In this document: positions 46,379-53,908 of the stretch, piece after piece
Numbering within the stretch: position 1 is the first letter of the stretch
Layout of the letters: the number at the start of each line of letters is the position of its first letter
Made by a program: the position numbers and the translations under genes
NCBI RefSeq assembly: GCF_019397265.1
Contig: NZ_CP068985.1
Coordinates: 3,638,501 to 3,702,500 of the forward strand
Origin: Nonomuraea coxensis DSM 45129
GTDB lineage: Bacteria; Actinomycetota; Actinomycetes; Streptosporangiales; Streptosporangiaceae
Length of the DNA: 64,000 nucleotides
Reading direction: 5' to 3'
Notes under the pieces: generated by a model
What the model saw: only the letters and a program-made list of their open reading frames with translations
Told to the model about the DNA's origin: nothing
The model's database searches: none

Positions 46379-46384
46379 ATGATC

Positions 46385-47572
46385 ATGAACGACCACCGCA
46401 GACTCGGCCGAGAGCTCGGCATCTTCGACACCGACCCGCTCATCGGCTCCGGCCTGCCCTACTGGCTGCCCGCCGGGGCCGCCCTGCGCAAGGCCGTCGA
46501 GGACTACGTCCACGAACTCGAACGCCGCAACGGCTACCGGCACGTCAACTCGCCCGTCCTCGGCAAACGCGAGCTCTACGAGCGATCCGGCCACTGGGCC
46601 CACTACGCCGAGGACATGTTCCCGCCGATGAACGTCGGCGGCGAGGAGTTCGTGCTGCGCCCCAGCCTGTGCCCGCACCACGCCATCGTCTACCGCTCAC
46701 ACCAGCGCAGCCACCGCGACCTGCCGCTGCGCCTGGCCGAACTGGGCGGCATGTACCGCTCCGAGCCGTCCGGCGTGCTCGGCGGCCTCAGCCGGGTGCG
46801 CGCCATCCAGCTCAACGACGGCCACGTCTTCTGCCCGCCCGAGCACGCCGCCGCCGAGGTGTCGGCCGCGCTCGACCTCATCGGGCAGGCCCACGCCAGG
46901 CTCGGCGTCGGCGCCGTCCGCTACCGGCTGTCGCTGCGCGGCGAGGGCGGCAAGTACGTCGACGACCCCGCCATGTGGGCCCGCTCCGAGGCCCTGCTGC
47001 GCGAGGTCCTGGCCGGACGCGGCCAGGACTACGACGAGGAGCCCGGCGAGGGCGCCTTCTACGGCCCGAAGATCGACATCCAGATCACCGACCCGGCCGG
47101 CCGCGAGAGCACCCTGTCCACCGTCCAGGTCGACCTCTACCAGCCCGCCCGCTTCGACCTCACCTACGTGAGCCCCGAAGGCCCGCGACGGCCCGTCATG
47201 GTGCACCGCAGCGTCGTCGGCGGCCTCGAACGCCTGGCCGCGCACCTGATCGAGGTGCACGCGGGGGCGTTCCCCGCCTGGCTCGCCCCGGTGCAGGCCG
47301 TGGTGCTGCCGCTGTCGGACGCCGAGCTGCCCGCCGCCGCCGAGCTGCTGCGCCGCTGCCTGGCCGCCGGGCTGCGGGCCGAGCTGGCGCCCGCCGACCG
47401 GGGCAGCCTCGGGGCCAGGATCAGGGCGCACCGGCTGGTGCCGTACCAGCTCGTGGTGGGGCCGCGCGAGGCGGCGGCCGGCGGCGCGTCCGTACGGCTG
47501 CGCGACGGCGGCCAGGCGGGGGACGTGCCGGTCGAACGGCTCGCCGCCGAGGCCCGGCCGTTCGTCGGATGA
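46385..47572 (+). CDS. thrS: Threonyl-tRNA synthetase-like protein lacking TGS and editing domains
   Basis: About 395 residues, little more than the catalytic core and anticodon-binding domain of ThrRS (usual length about 640-690). It has motif 1 (RNGYRHVNSPVLGKRELYER), motif 2 (LRLAELGGMYRSEPSGVLGG) and motif 3 (MVHRSVVGGLERLAAHLIEV). The zinc ligands of ThrRS are all kept: Cys96 in SLCPHH, His147 in NDGHVFC and His274 in MVHRS. Their spacing matches E. coli ThrRS Cys334/His385/His511. The enzyme should therefore charge tRNA-Thr without proofreading; a drug-resistant duplicate or a specialised role is possible. The Thr-codon leader upstream supports a response to charged tRNA-Thr. ATG 46385 is chosen with AAAGGA upstream. 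Confidence 0.85.
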   Translation: MNDHRRLGRELGIFDTDPLIGSGLPYWLPAGAALRKAVEDYVHELERRNGYRHVNSPVLGKRELYERSGHWAHYAEDMFPPMNVGGEEFVLRPSLCPHHAIVYRSHQRSHRDLPLRLAELGGMYRSEPSGVLGGLSRVRAIQLNDGHVFCPPEHAAAEVSAALDLIGQAHARLGVGAVRYRLSLRGEGGKYVDDPAMWARSEALLREVLAGRGQDYDEEPGEGAFYGPKIDIQITDPAGRESTLSTVQVDLYQPARFDLTYVSPEGPRRPVMVHRSVVGGLERLAAHLIEVHAGAFPAWLAPVQAVVLPLSDAELPAAAELLRRCLAAGLRAELAPADRGSLGARIRAHRLVPYQLVVGPREAAAGGASVRLRDGGQAGDVPVERLAAEARPFVG

Positions 47573-47669
47573 TCTGCCCGGCCGCCGCAACAGTCGGATG
47601 ACAGGCCCTTCCCCGATCACCGACAAGGTGCGCAAGGTCCCTGCAACGCCGCGTGTCGGGGAGGACGCC

Positions 47670-47756
47670 TTGACCGAAGTGAGCGAGCGCGAGGCCGGGC
47701 TGGCCGCCGCCCGGCCCTTCTTCCTGGACACCGCGTACGCGAAGGTCAGCCCTTGA
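47670..47756 (+). CDS. Possible 28-residue peptide gene
   Basis: TTG 47670 follows an excellent GGGGAGG site and opens a frame beginning LTEVSEREAGLAAARPFFLD and ending AKVSP. It overlaps the 3' end of the convergent DUF72 gene by 11 bases. The composition is protein-like, but nothing is recognisable and the frame is short. It could equally be the 5' remnant of a lost gene. Confidence 0.3.
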   Translation: MTEVSEREAGLAAARPFFLDTAYAKVSP

Positions 47757-48480
47757 GCGCCGCGCTGTCGCCCGCGAGGGCGGCGAAGCGCCGCGCGTCG
47801 CGCACCGCGGCGCCGCCCGGGTCGTTGTTGAAGTAGACGTACGCCTCCGTCAAGCCCGCCTCGCGCAGCCGGCCCGCCCACGCCGGCAGGGCGCCGCGCC
47901 CGCCGTACTCCCAGCCGTCCGCCGCCTGGTGCAGGCGCAGGTAGCCCCAGCCGGCGGTGCGCCAGAGCGGGCTCACCGGACGGCCCAGCCGGTCCGCCCA
48001 GCACAGCGCCGCGCCGCGCGCCTCCAGGACGCCCCTGACCTCGTCGGTCCACCAGGACTCGTGCCGGGGCTCGACCGCCACCCGCACCCCGGCGGGGAAG
48101 GCGGCCAGGCACTGGTCGAGGCGGCCGGGCTCGGCCCGCAGGGTGGGCGGGAGCTGCAGCAGGACCGGGCCCAGTTTCTCCTTCAGCCCCGACGCCGCCC
48201 CCATCAGCCGCCGCACCGGCTCCTCGGGATCACGCAGCCGCTTGATGTGGGTGAGGAACCGGCTCGCCTTCACCGCCATCACGAACCCGTCGGGCGTGCG
48301 TTCCCGCCACGCCGCGAACGTCTCCGGCCGCGGCAGCCGGTAGAAGGCGTTGTTGCTCTCGACCGTGGGGAACTCGGCCGCGTACGTCTCCAGCCAGAGC
48401 CGCTGCGGCACCCCCTCCGGATACAGCACCTCCCGCCAGTCCTTGTACTGCCAGCCCGAGGTGCCCACCCACCATGTCAT
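47746..48480 (-). CDS. DUF72-family protein (YecE-like)
   Basis: About 244 residues forming a TIM-barrel DUF72 protein. Signatures: WWVGTSGWQYKDWREVLYPE at the start, then FPTVESNNAFYRLPRPETFA, DGFVMAVKASRFLTHIKRL, VAVEPRHESWWTDEVRGVL and AYVYFNNDPGGAAVRDARR near the end. The family is widespread; its reaction is not established. A second DUF72 protein is encoded 3 kb to the right. ATG 48480 is chosen; the upstream frame is not conserved. Confidence 0.92.
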   Translation of the reverse strand: MTWWVGTSGWQYKDWREVLYPEGVPQRLWLETYAAEFPTVESNNAFYRLPRPETFAAWRERTPDGFVMAVKASRFLTHIKRLRDPEEPVRRLMGAASGLKEKLGPVLLQLPPTLRAEPGRLDQCLAAFPAGVRVAVEPRHESWWTDEVRGVLEARGAALCWADRLGRPVSPLWRTAGWGYLRLHQAADGWEYGGRGALPAWAGRLREAGLTEAYVYFNNDPGGAAVRDARRFAALAGDSAALKG

Positions 48481-48552
48481 GACTTTACGCCTACCCTGAC
48501 CCCCGCCTTGCAGTACTGTCACTACTCGTCAGGCGAGGAGGACCAACACACG

Positions 48553-50025
48553 ATGGGCGCCAATCACGCTCACGGCCCCGCCGCCCCCGTGTCGCGGCGT
48601 ACGCTCATGGCCGGGCTGGCGGTTGTGGTGCCGCTGGCGATCGTCACGCTGGCGGCGCTGATCTGGCTGTGGCCGGACGGCGGCCGGGCCGCGGCCCCGG
48701 GCCCGGAGACCGGCAGCCAGCGGCTCGGCGGCACCGTCACCGCCGTCACGCTCGCGCCGTGCCCGGCCGCGAGCGAAGGCGCCCCCCGGCCCGATCCGGC
48801 CACCTGCGGCAAGGCGACCGTCAAGGTCGATGACGGGCCCGACACCGGCAGGGAGATCCAGCTCCGCCTGCCCAGCGGGCCGGGGGCGCAGCGCTTCGCC
48901 GCGGGCGACGCGGTGATCCTGCTGCGCGGCCCCGACGGCGGCTACCAGCTCTCCGACCACGACCGGGGCACGCCGCTGCTGCTGTTCGGGCTGGCGTTCG
49001 CGCTGGCGGTGATCGCCTTCGGCCGGTGGCGCGGGGTGACCGCGCTGGCGGGGCTGGCGGTGACGTTCGTGGTGCTGCTGACGTTCGTCATCCCCGGCAT
49101 CATCGACGGCAAGCCGCCCATCCTCGTCGCCGTCGTCGGCTCCGCCGCGATCATGCTGACCGTGCTCTACCTCACGCACGGCTTCTCGCCGTCCACCACG
49201 ACGGCCGTGCTCGGCACGCTCGCCGCGCTCGCGCTCACCGCGGGGCTGTCGTCGGCGGCGCTGGCCCTCGCCCAGCTCAACGGCGCCACCGACGACGTCG
49301 CCGTGACCGTCGGCATGAGCCTGCCCATCGACACGCGGGGCCTGCTGCTGGCCGGGATCATCATCGGCGCGCTCGGCGTCCTCGACGACGTCACCGTCAC
49401 CCAGGCGGTCACGGTGACCGAGCTGGCGCACGCCAACCCGTCCTACGGCTTCGCGCGCCTCTACCGGGCCGCGGCCCGGGTCGGGCGGGCGCACATCGCC
49501 TCGGTCATCAACACGATCATCCTGGCGTACGCGGGGGCGTCGCTGCCGCTGCTGCTGCTGTTCAGCATCGGCTCCCAGCCCCTGGGCGAGGTGCTGACGA
49601 CGCCGGTGGTCGCCCAGGAGATCGTCCGCAGCATCGCGGGCACGCTCGGCCTCATCTCCGCCGTGCCCGTCACGACGGCGCTGGCCGCCTTCGCCGCCTC
49701 CCGCCGCGCCCGCTCCGCGCCCGAGGCGGCCGGGCCGGTCGAGGACGAGCCCGGCGACTTCTTCAGCCGCCAGGACGACCCCGACGACGACGACTTCTTC
49801 AGCCGGGTGGGCGGCGACGAGCACGCCGCCGCGCCGGCAGGGACCGAGCGCCGTGACTCCCCGGTGCCCGAGGGCGGCTTCTTCACCCCGGCCCCGCAGC
49901 GTCCTGACGGGCCGTCCGCGCTGCGTCCCGACCCGCATCCTGCCTACCCGTCGTCGGCCGGGAACGACTCCCACGCGCAGCCGCCCGCCGGGCGCCGTGC
50001 GTCCCGCCACCGCCGCCGCGCCTGA
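48553..50025 (+). CDS. YibE/F-family membrane protein
   Basis: A 490-residue protein. One N-terminal transmembrane helix (ALIWLWPDGG region) is followed by an extracytoplasmic domain of about 90 residues. Then come seven to eight hydrophobic segments with the YibE/F motifs FGLAFALAVIAFGRWRGVTA, THGFSPSTTTAVLGTLAALA and IIIGALGVLDDVTVTQAVTV, with the conserved Asp-Asp. The C-terminal 100 residues are a disordered, acidic then basic tail with two DDFFSR-type repeats. The function is not settled; the family is a probable transporter. ATG 48553 is preceded by AGGAGGA at a rather long spacing. Confidence 0.9.
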   Translation: MGANHAHGPAAPVSRRTLMAGLAVVVPLAIVTLAALIWLWPDGGRAAAPGPETGSQRLGGTVTAVTLAPCPAASEGAPRPDPATCGKATVKVDDGPDTGREIQLRLPSGPGAQRFAAGDAVILLRGPDGGYQLSDHDRGTPLLLFGLAFALAVIAFGRWRGVTALAGLAVTFVVLLTFVIPGIIDGKPPILVAVVGSAAIMLTVLYLTHGFSPSTTTAVLGTLAALALTAGLSSAALALAQLNGATDDVAVTVGMSLPIDTRGLLLAGIIIGALGVLDDVTVTQAVTVTELAHANPSYGFARLYRAAARVGRAHIASVINTIILAYAGASLPLLLLFSIGSQPLGEVLTTPVVAQEIVRSIAGTLGLISAVPVTTALAAFAASRRARSAPEAAGPVEDEPGDFFSRQDDPDDDDFFSRVGGDEHAAAPAGTERRDSPVPEGGFFTPAPQRPDGPSALRPDPHPAYPSSAGNDSHAQPPAGRRASRHRRRA

Positions 50026-50042
50026 CCGGCCTCAGGGCCGGG

Positions 50043-50900
50043 TCAGTACGCCTCGGCGCTGCCGTCCACCCGCAGCTTGCGCCGGGCCCGCTCGTAGAAG
50101 GTGGTGCCGAGCCGCACCACCTTGGCCGCCCCCGGCCACGCGCTGACCGTGACGGAGTCGCCGGGGGACAGGTGCCCGACGACCGCGCCGTCCACCTCGA
50201 CGGCCAGCCGCCCGCTGGTGGGCAGCACCTTCAGCGTCACCTCCTCGTCCGCGGGCAGCACCAGCGCCCGGTTGAACGAGGAGTGGGCCGCCGCGGGCAC
50301 CACCAGCACCGCCTCCACCCGGGGCGAGACGATCGGCCCGCCCGCCGAGAAGCTGTAGGCGGTGGACCCCGTGGTGGTCGCCACGATCACGGCGTCGGCG
50401 GAGAACCGGACGAAGTCGCTGCCCGCCGGCGTGACGGCCACGGCCGCGAGCCCGTCGCCGGGGGTGCGGACGAGCGCGATGTCGTTGAAGGCGGTCACGT
50501 GCGCGCCCGCGACCCGGCTCCTGATCGCCATCCTGGGCTCCACCGTGTGGCGGTGCTCGTCGATGGCCGACAGGGTGCCGGCCAGCTCGTCGACGTCGAT
50601 CTCGGCGAGGAACCCGAGCCGCCCGAGGTTGACCCCGAGGATGGGCGTCGGCCGCCCGGCCAGCAGCCGCATGGTGCGCAGCATCGTCCCGTCGCCGCCG
50701 AGCCCCACCAGCAGGTCGGCCCGCTCGACCAGCGTGTCGGCGTCCACCGCGACGGCGCTGCAGTCGATCCGCCCGACCTCCTCGGGCAGGCCGAGCACGG
50801 TGGCGCCCTTGGCCCCCGCCCAGCGCAGGATGGTGTCGATCGCCTTCTTCGAGTCGCGCTCCGGATGCAACACCAGCCCGACCGTCCCGACCATGCCCAT
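50043..50900 (-). CDS. nadK: NAD kinase
   Basis: A 285-residue enzyme that phosphorylates NAD to NADP with ATP or polyphosphate. Signature motifs: LLVGLGGDGTMLRTMRLLAG (GGDGT with the catalytic Asp), ILGVNLGRLGFLAEIDVDEL, VTAFNDIALVRTPGDGLAAV (the NE/ND substrate loop) and VIVATTTGSTAYSFSAGGPI with SPR following. It is not in the usual tlyA-recN context of the main actinobacterial gene, so it may be a second copy. The DUF72 gene divergent from it shares a 43-base promoter region. Confidence 0.95.
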   Translation of the reverse strand: MGMVGTVGLVLHPERDSKKAIDTILRWAGAKGATVLGLPEEVGRIDCSAVAVDADTLVERADLLVGLGGDGTMLRTMRLLAGRPTPILGVNLGRLGFLAEIDVDELAGTLSAIDEHRHTVEPRMAIRSRVAGAHVTAFNDIALVRTPGDGLAAVAVTPAGSDFVRFSADAVIVATTTGSTAYSFSAGGPIVSPRVEAVLVVPAAAHSSFNRALVLPADEEVTLKVLPTSGRLAVEVDGAVVGHLSPGDSVTVSAWPGAAKVVRLGTTFYERARRKLRVDGSAEAY

Positions 50901-50943
50901 AGGCCCACAGTATGCGGTGCCTCTCCTCCGCTACGGTCGAGGC

Positions 50944-51807
50944 ATGCGGCTTCATGTGGGATGCGCGATGTGGACGCACGCGAAGTGGCCGGGGCGGTTC
51001 CTGCCGCCGCACCTGGCGGCGGGGGAGCGGCTGGGCGCGTACGCGACCTGGTGCAACGCGGTGGAGGGCAACACGACCTTCTACGCCACCCCGTCGCGCG
51101 ACACCGTGGAGTCGTGGGCGCGGCAGACGCCGCCGGACTTCCGGTTCGTGGTGAAGCTTCCCAAGCCGGTGACGCACGAGCGGCGGCTGGCGGACGTCGA
51201 CGAGCCGATGCGGGCGTTCCTGGAGGCGATGGCGCCGATCGAGTCGCGTACGCATGCGCTCTGGGTGCAGTTGCCTGGTTCGTTCGGCCCTGGTGAGGTG
51301 GGCGCGCTGGCGGCGTTCCTGCGCCGGGTGCCCCGTTCCTACCGCTGCGCCGTCGAGGTGCGGCATCCGGCGTTCTTCGCCGACGACCATGCCGGGCGGC
51401 TGCTGGAGCGGGTGCTGGACGCGGCCGGGGCCGAGTGGGTGCCGTTCGACACGACCGCGCTGTTCGCCGCGCCGCCGGCCAGCGACGCCGAGCGCGACGC
51501 GTGGACCAAGAAGCCGCGCCTGCCGCGCAGGAGCCGCGCCCTGACCGGGCATCCGATCGTCCGCTACCTCGGCAGGGACGCCACCGAGCGGACGGTGGAG
51601 GGCTGGCGGCCGTGGCTGGACACCGTCGTGGCGTGGCTGCGCGAGGGCCGGTCGCCGACCCTGTTCGTCCACACCCCCGACAACGCCGACGCCCTGGAGC
51701 TGGCCCGGCGCTTCCACGACGAGGTACGCGCCCGGCTGCCCGAGCTGGAGCCGCTGCCCGAGCCGATGCCGCTGCCCGCGGAGGACGAGCCCCTGACCCT
51801 CTTCTGA
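50944..51807 (+). CDS. DUF72-family protein, second copy
   Basis: A 287-residue TIM-barrel DUF72 protein. It starts MRLHVGCAMWTHAKWPGRFL and contains WCNAVEGNTTFYATPSRDTV, FRFVVKLPKPVTHERRL and YRCAVEVRHPAFFADDHAGR. The C-terminal motif SPTLFVHTPDNADALELARR replaces the usual FNNxPxG, typical of a second subgroup. Only distant similarity to the DUF72 protein at 47.7 kb is visible, so this is not a recent duplication. ATG 50944 follows a weak GAGG site. It is probably independent of the NAD kinase gene, which diverges from it. Confidence 0.92.
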   Translation: MRLHVGCAMWTHAKWPGRFLPPHLAAGERLGAYATWCNAVEGNTTFYATPSRDTVESWARQTPPDFRFVVKLPKPVTHERRLADVDEPMRAFLEAMAPIESRTHALWVQLPGSFGPGEVGALAAFLRRVPRSYRCAVEVRHPAFFADDHAGRLLERVLDAAGAEWVPFDTTALFAAPPASDAERDAWTKKPRLPRRSRALTGHPIVRYLGRDATERTVEGWRPWLDTVVAWLREGRSPTLFVHTPDNADALELARRFHDEVRARLPELEPLPEPMPLPAEDEPLTLF

Positions 51808-51908
51808 GCTGCACTTCCGGGCCGCACTTCTGGGCCGGCGTCCGGCGGGGACACGCGACGCGCCCGTGTGATCGGGCCGCGGCCCGTGATCGCGTAACCT
51901 TTCCTGCC

Positions 51909-52493
51909 ATGATGGCCGACTCGCTGGCGAAACGGGTGACGGACCTGCTGGCGCCCCAGGTGCTGGTGATCCTCATGCCGCCGCTCGTCGGCCTCATCGC
52001 GCAGGGCTGGAGCGGGGCCGCGTGGGGCCTGGTGGCCTCGGCGTTGTGCGGGGGCGTGCCGGCGGCGGTGATCGCGGCCGGGGTGCGGTCGGGACGGCTC
52101 GACTCGCACCACATCGTGGACCGGGCGCGGCGGGCCGGGCCGCTCATGGCGGCGGTGGCGGCCGTGCTGGTGGCGCTGCTGCTGCTCGTGCTGATGGGCG
52201 CGCCGCTGCTGCTGCTGGCCACGGTGACGGCGATGCTGGTGGCGCTGGCGGTGACCGTGCCGATCACGCTGCGGTGGAAGATCTCCTTCCACGCGGCCGT
52301 GTCGGCGGGGACGGTCGTCGTGCTGGCGTACGTGCTGCCGCCCGCGCCGACGCTGCTCGCCGGAGCGGCGGTGGTGGCGCTGATCTGCTGGGCGCGGGTG
52401 CGGCTGACGCACCACACGTGGCCGCAGGTCGCGGCCGGCGCGGCGGTGGGCGCGCTGACGACCTGGGCCACCCTGACCGCCTTCGGGCTCTGA
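51909..52493 (+). CDS. Small polytopic membrane protein, PAP2-like
   Basis: A 194-residue protein with five to six hydrophobic segments. The C-terminal ARVRLTHHTWPQVAAGAAVG resembles the last histidine motif of PAP2-type membrane phosphatases, but the KxxxxxxRP and PSGH motifs are missing. A catalytic role is therefore unlikely. The family is often called 'hypothetical protein, PAP2 superfamily-like' in actinobacteria. ATG 51909 is chosen. It lies between the DUF72 and DUF427 genes, on the same strand as both. Confidence 0.75.
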   Translation: MMADSLAKRVTDLLAPQVLVILMPPLVGLIAQGWSGAAWGLVASALCGGVPAAVIAAGVRSGRLDSHHIVDRARRAGPLMAAVAAVLVALLLLVLMGAPLLLLATVTAMLVALAVTVPITLRWKISFHAAVSAGTVVVLAYVLPPAPTLLAGAAVVALICWARVRLTHHTWPQVAAGAAVGALTTWATLTAFGL

Positions 52494-52532
52494 GCCCGGA
52501 ATAGGCGGGTTCCGTGCGGGGTTGCCGCGTTC

Positions 52533-53276
52533 ATGGATACCGCAGCTCGTGGCCGGGTGCGGGTCGAGCGCACGGCCAAGCGTGTCAGGGCCTACCTGGG
52601 CGGGCGGGCGGTGGCCGACACCACCGCCGCCCTTCTCGTGTGGGAGGTCCCGTACTATCCGACCTACTACTTCCCGCTCGCGGACGTCGAGGAGTCGGCG
52701 CTGAAGGCGACCGGGGCCACCACGCGCTCGCCGTCGCGCGGCGAGGGCGTCGTGCACACCGTGACGAGCGGCGCCGCCGAGGCGCCCGGCGCGGCGCTGA
52801 CCTATCCTGACTCGCCGCTGGAGGAGATCCGGGGGCACGTCAGGTTCGAGTGGGACGCGATGGACGCCTGGTTCGAGGAGGACGAGGAGGTCTACGTCCA
52901 TCCGCGCGACCCGTACACGCGGGTGGACATCCTGCCCACCTCCCGGCACGTCCGGGTGGAGGTGGACGGGGTGACCGTGGCCGACTCGCGGGGCGCCCGC
53001 GTGCTGTTCGAGACGGGGCTGCCCGCCCGCTACTACCTGCCGAAGACGGACGTCCGGCTCGACCTGCTGGAGCCCACCGGCACGGTGACCCGCTGCCCCT
53101 ACAAGGGGACGGCGGAGTACTGGTCCGTGAACGGGCGGGAGGACCTGGCCTGGTCGTACCGGACGCCGCTGCCGGAGAGCGAGCGGATCGCCGGGCTGAT
53201 CGCGTTCTACAACGAGAAGCTCGACATCTACGTGGACGGCGAGCTCCAGGAGCGGCCGCGGACGAAGTTCTCCTAG
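52533..53276 (+). CDS. Protein with two DUF427 domains
   Basis: A 247-residue protein with duplicated DUF427 beta-roll domains. The first includes KRVRAYLGGRAVADTTAALL and VWEVPYYPTYYFPLADVEES. The second includes RHVRVEVDGVTVADSRGARV, LFETGLPARYYLPKTDVRLD and TRCPYKGTAEYWSVNGREDL. An aromatic Y-Y-x-P pocket is repeated in both. The function is unknown; structures of the family show a small-molecule-binding barrel. The stop overlaps the convergent TIGR03086 gene by four bases. ATG 52533 follows a weak site. Confidence 0.9.
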   Translation: MDTAARGRVRVERTAKRVRAYLGGRAVADTTAALLVWEVPYYPTYYFPLADVEESALKATGATTRSPSRGEGVVHTVTSGAAEAPGAALTYPDSPLEEIRGHVRFEWDAMDAWFEEDEEVYVHPRDPYTRVDILPTSRHVRVEVDGVTVADSRGARVLFETGLPARYYLPKTDVRLDLLEPTGTVTRCPYKGTAEYWSVNGREDLAWSYRTPLPESERIAGLIAFYNEKLDIYVDGELQERPRTKFS

Positions 53277-53875
53277 GCCGCCGGGGGCTGCCAGTGCGGG
53301 TCGCGGCCGAGGTGACGCAGCAGCGCGGCCACGTCGTCGTCGCCCTGCTCGGGGGCCAGGGCGGCGGCGTACGCGCCCCAGGCGCGCAGCGGCTCGACGA
53401 TCTCGCGGGCCACCCGCGTGAGCGGCCTGGCCAGCCCGGGCGTGAGCGGCGAGGGCGCGCCGGCCGCCCTCGCGATGTCCCAGGCGTGGACGCCGGCGTC
53501 GAGCGCGCACGCGGCCATGCCGGACCAGGCCGTCATCCGGTGCGGCGGCACCGGGGTGGGCACCTCGGCGACGTCGTGGCCGACGGCCGCCCAGGCGGCG
53601 GCCGAGCGGTTCAGCGCCGCCTCCAGGAACGCCCGCGGGTCCTCCTCCGGCTTGCCCGAGGGGGAGAACGGGTCGAAGTCCGGGCCGGGCTCGCCGGTGA
53701 GCGCGGAGGCGAACCCGATCTGGTCGCCGGCCGCGTGCTGCAGGACGGCGGTGACGTTCCAGCCCGCGCAGGGCGTGGCGAGGTCCCAGCCGCCGGCCGG
53801 GACGCCGGCGACCGCCGCGCGGAGTGCCGCGTGCGCCTCGTCCAGAACGTCCCAGCCGCTGGTGATGCCGCTCAT
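53273..53875 (-). CDS. TIGR03086-family metal-binding protein (DinB/MDMPI fold)
   Basis: A 200-residue four-helix bundle. The N-terminal signature is WDLATPCAGWNVTAVLQHAA, with the first metal His in LQHAAGDQ. The later DAGVHAWDIARAAG supplies two more ligands (H, D). These proteins resemble mycothiol-dependent maleylpyruvate isomerase and DinB and are thought to use mycothiol and zinc, but most have no known substrate. It is encoded downstream of the M20 peptidase gene on the same strand with 33 bases between them, so it is probably the last gene of that operon. Confidence 0.9.
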   Translation of the reverse strand: MSGITSGWDVLDEAHAALRAAVAGVPAGGWDLATPCAGWNVTAVLQHAAGDQIGFASALTGEPGPDFDPFSPSGKPEEDPRAFLEAALNRSAAAWAAVGHDVAEVPTPVPPHRMTAWSGMAACALDAGVHAWDIARAAGAPSPLTPGLARPLTRVAREIVEPLRAWGAYAAALAPEQGDDDVAALLRHLGRDPHWQPPAA

Positions 53876-53908
53876 GAGTGAGTCCCCTTTCGTGGTGACT
53901 CCACTCTA

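Noticed and set aside
51909-52493. Active PAP2 phosphatase
   Set aside because: Only a weak resemblance in the last motif; the catalytic KxxxxxxRP and PSGH motifs are absent.
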